From contig SUWG01000001.1 in assembly GCA_015061625.1 (NCBI GenBank), positions 112,220 through 176,219 of the forward strand: a stretch of 64,000 bases of DNA, written 5' to 3'. The position numbers were made by a program, and so were the translations under genes. The notes beneath the pieces are model-generated. The model saw nothing but the letters and a program-made list of their open reading frames with translations. It ran no database searches and was not told the origin of the DNA. Below, in pieces: positions 58,214-64,000 of this stretch; position 1 is the stretch's first letter, and each line of letters opens with the position of its first letter. Source of the DNA: Lentisphaerota bacterium (GTDB lineage Bacteria > Verrucomicrobiota > Lentisphaeria > Victivallales > Victivallaceae).

Positions 58214-58229
58214 AGTTGAGATTGCTCCT

Positions 58230-59528
58230 TTACGGGATGAGGTTGAAAGCCTTGACCAGATCGGCGACCTGGGCATCGCTGATCGGCTTCATGCCGCCCA
58301 GTGCCGAGGCACTGATCGTGGCTTTGGCACTGTATTCAGCGACTTCCAGCCGGTCAAATGCCTCGATGAGGGTTTTGCCGACGGAGATGATCGCATCGTT
58401 TTCGATCATGCAAACCGGATAACGCGGAGAGATGGTATCGACCACCTTTTCGACATTGCGGAAGTGTTCACCGTAAGGGAAGACCGGCACTTCCCGGAGC
58501 ATGATGTAACTTTCCGGAATGACCCGCGGATCAAATTTGGAGTGGGAAACCGCATAACCCATCAGGTAGGGCGGCTGGGCAAAGATGATCGATTTCAGAT
58601 CTTTCTGGGTGTCGAAGATCCGTTTGAAAAACCATGCCGCTTTGCTCATATTCTTACCGGATTCATAGCGGTATCCTCTGACCAGCACGATATCATCCGG
58701 CTCCAGATTGCCGCGGTCGATGCCGCCGGGGGAGACGAGGAATGAATCTTCATCCAGCCGCACGGCAAATGAACCCTCGGTACTGGTGAAAAGCCGCTGA
58801 CGGTAGGCGCGGCGGATCAACTGGGTCATCTGGGTACGCAACTCGATCTCTTTACTGGTGCGTTTGGAAACTTCAAAAGGCCGGAACTCCGTATTGCGGT
58901 CAAGCGCATGGAATTCGATATCCGTTTCCGAAAGGCTTTTCACCGAATCCAGCCGGATGGCGTTATTGATGAGCCGGGCGCAGAAATCGAGCGTTTCAAA
59001 TCTCTGGAACGCCTGAAGCAACGTTGCTCCGGCGGTACACGCACCGTGATTTTCCAGCAGAATGGTGCTGTGACCGGCGGCGAATGCTTCGGCGACACTT
59101 TTGCCCAGTTCTTCACTGCCGGGGATCTCGTATGGCGCATAACCGACAGTGCCGCAAACATATTTTGCCGCGGGGTGGATGGTGGTATCCGGAATTTTTC
59201 CGGCCACGCTGAATGAGACCAGAGCCGGCGGATGGGCGTGCAAGATCGCCTTGATATCCGGCCGCATACCGTAGATCGCCCGGTGAAACGGGTATTCACT
59301 GGAAGGGCGGTGTTTGCCCTCGATCGTACCGTCGGGCTTGATCCGGACGATGTCATCACGGGTCAGTGACCCTTTATCCACTCCGCCGGGACTGATCCAG
59401 ATATTGCCCTCGCTGTCAAGAATGGAAAGATTGCCGCCGCTGGTCGTCGTCATGCCGTAACCGTAAATACGGTGCATGATATCGACGATCTGATCTTTGG
59501 GATGGATGAATTCGCTGCTGAAACTCAT
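58230..59528 (-). CDS. Class II aldolase/adducin family protein with two aldolase domains
   Basis: GYGMTTTSGGNLSILDSEGNIWISPGGVDKG, AILHAHPPALVSFS, LLENHGACTAG; second copy STEGSFAVRLDEDSFLVSPGGIDRG. Confidence 0.88.
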   Translation of the reverse strand: MSFSSEFIHPKDQIVDIMHRIYGYGMTTTSGGNLSILDSEGNIWISPGGVDKGSLTRDDIVRIKPDGTIEGKHRPSSEYPFHRAIYGMRPDIKAILHAHPPALVSFSVAGKIPDTTIHPAAKYVCGTVGYAPYEIPGSEELGKSVAEAFAAGHSTILLENHGACTAGATLLQAFQRFETLDFCARLINNAIRLDSVKSLSETDIEFHALDRNTEFRPFEVSKRTSKEIELRTQMTQLIRRAYRQRLFTSTEGSFAVRLDEDSFLVSPGGIDRGNLEPDDIVLVRGYRYESGKNMSKAAWFFKRIFDTQKDLKSIIFAQPPYLMGYAVSHSKFDPRVIPESYIMLREVPVFPYGEHFRNVEKVVDTISPRYPVCMIENDAIISVGKTLIEAFDRLEVAEYSAKATISASALGGMKPISDAQVADLVKAFNLIP

Positions 59529-59603
59529 TTTTTTACCTCTCTGAAAACTGCCGCACCATTGCGGTATATATAATATATACCGTTTCCGTGTTTAGTTCAA
59601 TGT

Positions 59604-60032
59604 TTAGTTAGCAAGTTTTTCCTTGAGTTTAGCGGAAATATCAGCGGCGATCTCCGCCATTTTGCCTTCGGGATAGGTCAACTGCCGCCAATTCCAGCGG
59701 AATTCATCTTCCGCGCCTCTGGGGATAACGTGCAAATGGGCGTGCATGACCACCTGTCCGGCGGCGGTACCGTCAGCCAGATGCAGATTGTAGGCATCGA
59801 ATTCATCCAGACGTTTAAGCAGAATACCGATCCGGCTGGCGACGTGGAACATTCTGCCGGCGGTCGCTTCCGGAATGGTCGCTGCCGACTGGTGATGTTC
59901 TTTGGGAATCACCAGCGTATGGCCGAAATTGATCGGGGAGATATCCAGAAAAGCATAGACCAATTCATCTTCATAGATTTTGGCACTGGGGATCTGACCG
60001 GCTATGATTTTGCAAAAAATGCAGTCACTCAT
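59604..60032 (-). CDS. HIT family hydrolase
   Basis: CIFCKIIAGQIPSAKIYEDE, HTLVIPKEHH, VVMHAHLHVIPR. Confidence 0.95.
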   Translation of the reverse strand: MSDCIFCKIIAGQIPSAKIYEDELVYAFLDISPINFGHTLVIPKEHHQSAATIPEATAGRMFHVASRIGILLKRLDEFDAYNLHLADGTAAGQVVMHAHLHVIPRGAEDEFRWNWRQLTYPEGKMAEIAADISAKLKEKLAN

Positions 60033-60038
60033 GATTTT

Positions 60039-60692
60039 TCACCTCTTGAAAAGTTCGATTATGGATTTCTGATCACCGAAAACGGTAAGTTGATCCCCCG
60101 CTTTGAGAATGGTATCCGGGCCGATGGCGCAGACATTCAGACCATCCGGGGTGTATTTGAGCAAAATGGTAATGTTGTATTTGCCGCGCAGATCAAGTTC
60201 GCGCAGCGGGATATTTTCCATTGCCGGCGGCACGATCACGTCGGCGATGGCGGAACCTTTGAATTCAAAAATATCCGAAATATTGGAAAGGGATAATCTC
60301 CGGGCCAGACGGTTGGCGACATCCAATTCCGGTTGGATGACCTCATCGGCCCCCAGACGGTAGAGGATCTTTTCCTGAATGGCACTTTTGGATTTGATGA
60401 ATACCTTTTTCGCTCCGGCCTGTTTGAGCAAAGTCAAAGCGAGAACCTGACTTTCAAAGTAACTGCTCATGCCGAGGATGACGGCATCAAATTTATCCAC
60501 ATTCAACTCGCGGACGACTTCTTCGCTGGTGACATCTGCGATCACGGCATCGGTCACTTTGTCTTTGAGTTCCTCCACTCTGGCGGCATTGCGGTCACAG
60601 ATCAATACGGTATTGCCGCTGCGGGCGAGATCGGTGGCAAGCTGCGTACCGAATGCACCCATTCCGAAAACTGCATAACTGTTCTTCGACAC
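60039..60692 (-). CDS. KtrA/TrkA-type potassium channel RCK subunit
   Basis: YAVFGMGAFGTQLATDLARSGNTVLICDRN; RCK_N and RCK_C pattern. Confidence 0.9.
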   Translation of the reverse strand: MSKNSYAVFGMGAFGTQLATDLARSGNTVLICDRNAARVEELKDKVTDAVIADVTSEEVVRELNVDKFDAVILGMSSYFESQVLALTLLKQAGAKKVFIKSKSAIQEKILYRLGADEVIQPELDVANRLARRLSLSNISDIFEFKGSAIADVIVPPAMENIPLRELDLRGKYNITILLKYTPDGLNVCAIGPDTILKAGDQLTVFGDQKSIIELFKR

Positions 60693-60810
60693 CTCAATTC
60701 CTCCTCTTCCGGATACTCTTTTACGATCCGTTTTATGTACTTCAAAAATATATCACATCATCGGTGATTTGTCAACACCTTATCCACCCTGCCGCCCAAT
60801 CAAGGCGAAA

Positions 60811-60843
60811 GCGAGGGAGTGCATAAACAAACTCGACCGAGCT
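60811..60843. repeat. REP-like core GCGAGGGAG-TGCATAAACAAACTC-GACCGAGC
   Basis: Shared arms with 29028-29060 and 61143-61173. Confidence 0.7.
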
Positions 60844-60892
60844 TGATTCCGCCGATTTGGCAAGAAAAAAGCCCGCAATGCATTCACCTTTA

Positions 60893-61048
60893 CTGCCTTA
60901 CGCTCAAATGTCATGCTGTCGCATGACTTCGCTCACGGCAGGTGGTGTCGGCGTTTTCACGCCGACCTCATGCGCTATCGCTTATATTTCGCCGCTTATG
61001 GCGGCGACAAGCGTTCCGCCGCTTGACCACGTCCGGGTAAGCACCCGG
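60893..61048. repeat. Array of consecutive hairpins
   Basis: CTGCC/GGCAG enclosing GTCATGC-TGTC-GCATGAC; GTCGGCGT/ACGCCGAC; CGCCGC/GCGGCG; AAGCG/CGCTT; CCGGGT/ACCCGG. Confidence 0.65.
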
Positions 61049-61095
61049 TGGCAGATTTTTATTTAATTTTTATTTGATTTTCATCTCATCCACAC

Positions 61096-61262
61096 AAGGT
61101 GAATGCAGTGTGAGGCAAGGTCGCCGCCAAATCAAGGCGAAAGCGAGGGAGTGTACTATGTACTCGACCGAGCTTGAGTCCGCCGATTTGGCAAGAGATT
61201 GCCCGCAATGCATTCACCTATCCGACGATTTGGCAAGAGATTGTCCGCAATGCATTCACCTT
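61096..61262. repeat. Long imperfect palindrome with REP-like core, ending at the KtrB stop
   Basis: AAGGTGAATGCA (61096-61107) vs TGCATTCACCT(T) at 61209-61219 and 61251-61262; GCCAAATC/GATTTGGC; core 61143-61173. Confidence 0.75.
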
Positions 61263-62592
61263 ATCCCACGATGACACGCTCTTCCGGGTAATGCAACACC
61301 GCCGGTTTTTCCCTGCCGACAAAGAACAGTATCACCGTCAGCGGCCCGACTCTGCCCAGAAACATGAAAAATGCCACCAGCAATTTGCATCCGGATGTCA
61401 ACTGCGGCGTGATACCGCCAGCATCCAGACCCGTTCCCCCCAATGCGGAAGATACTTCAAAAAAACATTGCCGGTCACTCAACTGCGGTGAAAATGCACT
61501 TAATAACAGACCGCCGAAAACCGCAAATAATATGAATATCACCGTGATCGTAAACGCCCGCAACACCGTCCGCAAAGGAATCGTGCGCCCGCCGATGATC
61601 ACCGCATTGTCTCCCCGGAATGAACTCAATAATGCCGAAAATACCACAGCGATCGTCGTCGTTTTCAATCCGCCGGCCGTCGAACCGGGCGATCCGCCGA
61701 TCAACATCAACACGATTATCAACGTCAGACACGCAGTGGGCAATTCCACCAGATCCACCGTGGAATATCCCGCAGTACGGCTGGTTATCGACAGATAAAA
61801 CGCATCAAACAACGCCAGATCACTGCCGGTCGGTGTCAGACTTAAAAGGTACAAAATCAACGTGCCGAAAGTGATCAATATGGCACAGCAGGTCAATACG
61901 ATCTTGGAATGGAGCCGTATCCGGTGTTTTTTGCCTTTTTTCACCGTCATCAGCAGATCGTAGATCGTGTAGACCCCCAGACCGCCGAGGAAAATCAACG
62001 CCAGCGATACACATTGGATGTATCTGCCCGCCTGCGCTATGTCACCGGGCAGCGGCCCGATACCGGCATTGCAGAAACTGCCCACCGCATAAAACACCGC
62101 CAGCCACAGCGATTTCAATATGCCGAAACCCTGAAAAATAAATCCCGGCAGCATCAATATGACACCGACTCCTTCAGTGATAAAGGTGTAAGTGATGATC
62201 GTGCGCAACAGCGATTCCGTGCCGGCCAGCGAAAACCGGTCGTTGAGATTATACATGATCAGCGTGTTGTTGAATGACAACCCCCGCCCCGCCAGCAACA
62301 GGATCATCGCACTTAATGACAATATCCCGAAACATCCCAACTGGATCAGAAGCAAAATGATTAGTTGCCCGAAAAAGGTGAATTCACAGGCCGGTACCGT
62401 CGCCAGACCATTCAGACATACCGCACTGGTGGCGGTGAAAAAGGCATCGATCAGCGGCAGTTCCCGGGTGCATACCCCCGGCAGCATAAGCAACAATGTC
62501 CCCGCAGTGATCAACACCGCAAAGGACAACGGCAATCCGCCTTTTTTGATCAATTCAATGCGCACAGCATTACCTTTCAAAAATATTACCAC
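61261..62592 (-). CDS. KtrB/TrkH-type potassium transporter subunit
   Basis: Multi-TM; DAFFTATSAVCLNGLATVPA, AGIGPLPGD, SITSRTAGYSTVDLVELPTACL, IGGSPGSTAGGLKTTTIAVV, LGGTGLDAG. Confidence 0.92.
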   Translation of the reverse strand: MVIFLKGNAVRIELIKKGGLPLSFAVLITAGTLLLMLPGVCTRELPLIDAFFTATSAVCLNGLATVPACEFTFFGQLIILLLIQLGCFGILSLSAMILLLAGRGLSFNNTLIMYNLNDRFSLAGTESLLRTIITYTFITEGVGVILMLPGFIFQGFGILKSLWLAVFYAVGSFCNAGIGPLPGDIAQAGRYIQCVSLALIFLGGLGVYTIYDLLMTVKKGKKHRIRLHSKIVLTCCAILITFGTLILYLLSLTPTGSDLALFDAFYLSITSRTAGYSTVDLVELPTACLTLIIVLMLIGGSPGSTAGGLKTTTIAVVFSALLSSFRGDNAVIIGGRTIPLRTVLRAFTITVIFILFAVFGGLLLSAFSPQLSDRQCFFEVSSALGGTGLDAGGITPQLTSGCKLLVAFFMFLGRVGPLTVILFFVGREKPAVLHYPEERVIVG

Positions 62593-63101
62593 CCCTCGGT
62601 GATATTGGAAACTATACTCTTGGTCGCCGCAAACAATGCCTGACGCATGGCGTTGCGGCGGGAAGTTTCCAGATCCGGGCCGGTGATGAAATCCGCATTG
62701 CCCGTGGCAACCCGGTTGTGGATCAAAGGTTTACCGCGACCGGGCAGAATGACGGAATACTCCACTGTAACCTTGCAACGCCACTCATTGGCAAGAAATG
62801 AGTCGTCACCATCCGGCGCAGTGCCGTAATCCAAAGCCTGATAAGTCACTTCCGTAACTCTGGCATAAAGGATGCAATCCGCCGCTTCATCCGATTCCAG
62901 TTTCATGCTCCCGTCGGTGGTGAAACGCTCACAAAGCAACCCGCGCAACACCGCCGAAGCATTGTACGCCAGCGTCTCATTGGTCACCGGCGCAACGGCA
63001 ATACTCTGCAGTTGCGGATGATTCAATGAACCGAATTTATAGCCGCATCCGGTAAAAATCAACAGAGTTGATACACTGGCAAGTAAGAGGATCTTTTTCA
63101 C
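62586..63101 (-). CDS. LptE-like LPS assembly lipoprotein
   Basis: Lipobox LIFTGCGYKFGS; LQSIAVAPVTNETLAYNASAVLRGLLCERFTTDG. Confidence 0.8.
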   Translation of the reverse strand: MKKILLLASVSTLLIFTGCGYKFGSLNHPQLQSIAVAPVTNETLAYNASAVLRGLLCERFTTDGSMKLESDEAADCILYARVTEVTYQALDYGTAPDGDDSFLANEWRCKVTVEYSVILPGRGKPLIHNRVATGNADFITGPDLETSRRNAMRQALFAATKSIVSNITEGW

Positions 63102-63104
63102 TTT

Positions 63105-64000
63105 TCATCTCCCTCCCTGATTGCTGCCCGGCAGTTTTTCCCCCTTGAGATCGGGGACATTGAGCAGAAAATGTGAACCGTCATCGCGCGGTGAGATCAA
63201 GAGCAATTCAGCATTATCCGGAATGGAATAACTCCGGATATCCGGATATCTTGCTTCAACACTCTGCGCCCCCGGCCCCGGCAGATAATCAGTGGAAATA
63301 TCCACCAATGTCTGTTCGGCAGCAGCGGCACTGCCGCTATCCGGATACCGGCTCATCAACTGTGCCAGATATCTTTCCGCCACATCACTTCTGCCGCTTT
63401 TGCGGTAAAATTCAGCGATTTCAAAAAGTTTTCCCGCCTGCACATCTTTGGCTTGCGCCAGACGGTTGCGGGCAAATTCGACCTCTGTCGCATCGGGATA
63501 TTCCCGGCAGAATTGCGTAAAAAGTTCCACCGCTTCATTGATGCACCGGCTGTCACCGTCACCCCGCCCCGAAAGCGCAAACAGACCGTCGGCCAGAGCC
63601 AGCAGCGCATATTTGCGCTCATTGCTCTGCGGGTGTTTATCCAAAATCTCCCGCAACTGGACGATCGCTTTGGCCTGATCGCCCTGGCGGTTGTGATAAA
63701 TCGCCAACTGCATCCGCGCCGCCGGAGCGAATTCCGAATAAGGCGCGCGGGCCAGAGCAGTATTGTAGATCTCTTCAGTGCGGTCAACATCCAGCAGATA
63801 AGGTATCCAGCGGAAAATCCAGAATGCCGGTTCCCGGTAGCCGTTGAGAAAGAGTTGGGCGATTTCAAACTCTCTGGCGATCAATTCGTTGCAATCCACC
63901 CGGTCAGGGTAGCGTTCCAAGAGTTCCTCGATCAGCAGAAATTCCCGGTAGTAAAGTTTGCACATCCGGAATGCCGCCAACTGCGCTTTGAGACTGTTGG
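63105..64000 (-). CDS. BamD-like TPR outer-membrane assembly protein (5'-truncated by the window edge)
   Basis: TPR-like AIVQLREILDKHPQS, AVELFTQFCREYPDATEVEFARNRLAQ; frame stays open to 64000 and the listed start is an internal TTG. Confidence 0.7.
   Translation of the reverse strand, partial: NSLKAQLAAFRMCKLYYREFLLIEELLERYPDRVDCNELIAREFEIAQLFLNGYREPAFWIFRWIPYLLDVDRTEEIYNTALARAPYSEFAPAARMQLAIYHNRQGDQAKAIVQLREILDKHPQSNERKYALLALADGLFALSGRGDGDSRCINEAVELFTQFCREYPDATEVEFARNRLAQAKDVQAGKLFEIAEFYRKSGRSDVAERYLAQLMSRYPDSGSAAAAEQTLVDISTDYLPGPGAQSVEARYPDIRSYSIPDNAELLLISPRDDGSHFLLNVPDLKGEKLPGSNQGGR

Overview
A 64-kb, gene-dense bacterial chromosomal segment, mostly coding and mostly ordinary housekeeping and envelope genes. 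Gene content (Lnt, LptE-like and BamD-like proteins, LPS-type sugar genes, many secreted carbohydrate esterases) indicates a Gram-negative carbohydrate degrader. A PVC/Lentisphaerota-like origin is a guess; no marker in the window fixes taxonomy. Left to right: tRNA-Gln(CUG) with a displaced 22-bp copy of its 3' end around a structured spacer; DJ-1/PfpI, tgt, an EF-hand-containing 759-aa orphan, DegT aminotransferase, ABC exporter, Mur ligase; a minus-strand sugar/esterase block (rhaA, sialate esterase, AXE1 esterase, DUF4434-like, dienelactone-hydrolase-like, SGNH); a CDP-3,6-dideoxyhexose cluster (rfbF-rfbG-rfbH plus an IlvB-like TPP enzyme and an SDR) resembling the branched-sugar yersiniose pathway; GH130; response regulator + HNH; a 2090-aa ORF that reads as an AddB-AddA single-chain fusion; aconitase; a divergent Fe-S/PD-(D/E)XK-like orphan; thioredoxin/DsbD; ttcA, murA, lnt, further esterases, LMW-PTP, EamA, mutS, folB, maf, AmaP/Asp23-like, lepA, M19 dipeptidase, class II aldolase, HIT, KtrA/KtrB, LptE and BamD-like (cut by the window edge). 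Intergenic DNA carries several families of palindromic/tandem repeats, several of which end exactly at or next to stop codons. No rRNA, CRISPR array, prophage or clear transposase was seen. The strongest 'second look' items are the AddB-AddA fusion, the REP-like repeat family abutting stop codons, the tRNA-linked duplicated att-like site with a three-way-junction fold, the branched CDP-sugar cluster, and the orphan Fe-S nuclease-like protein.
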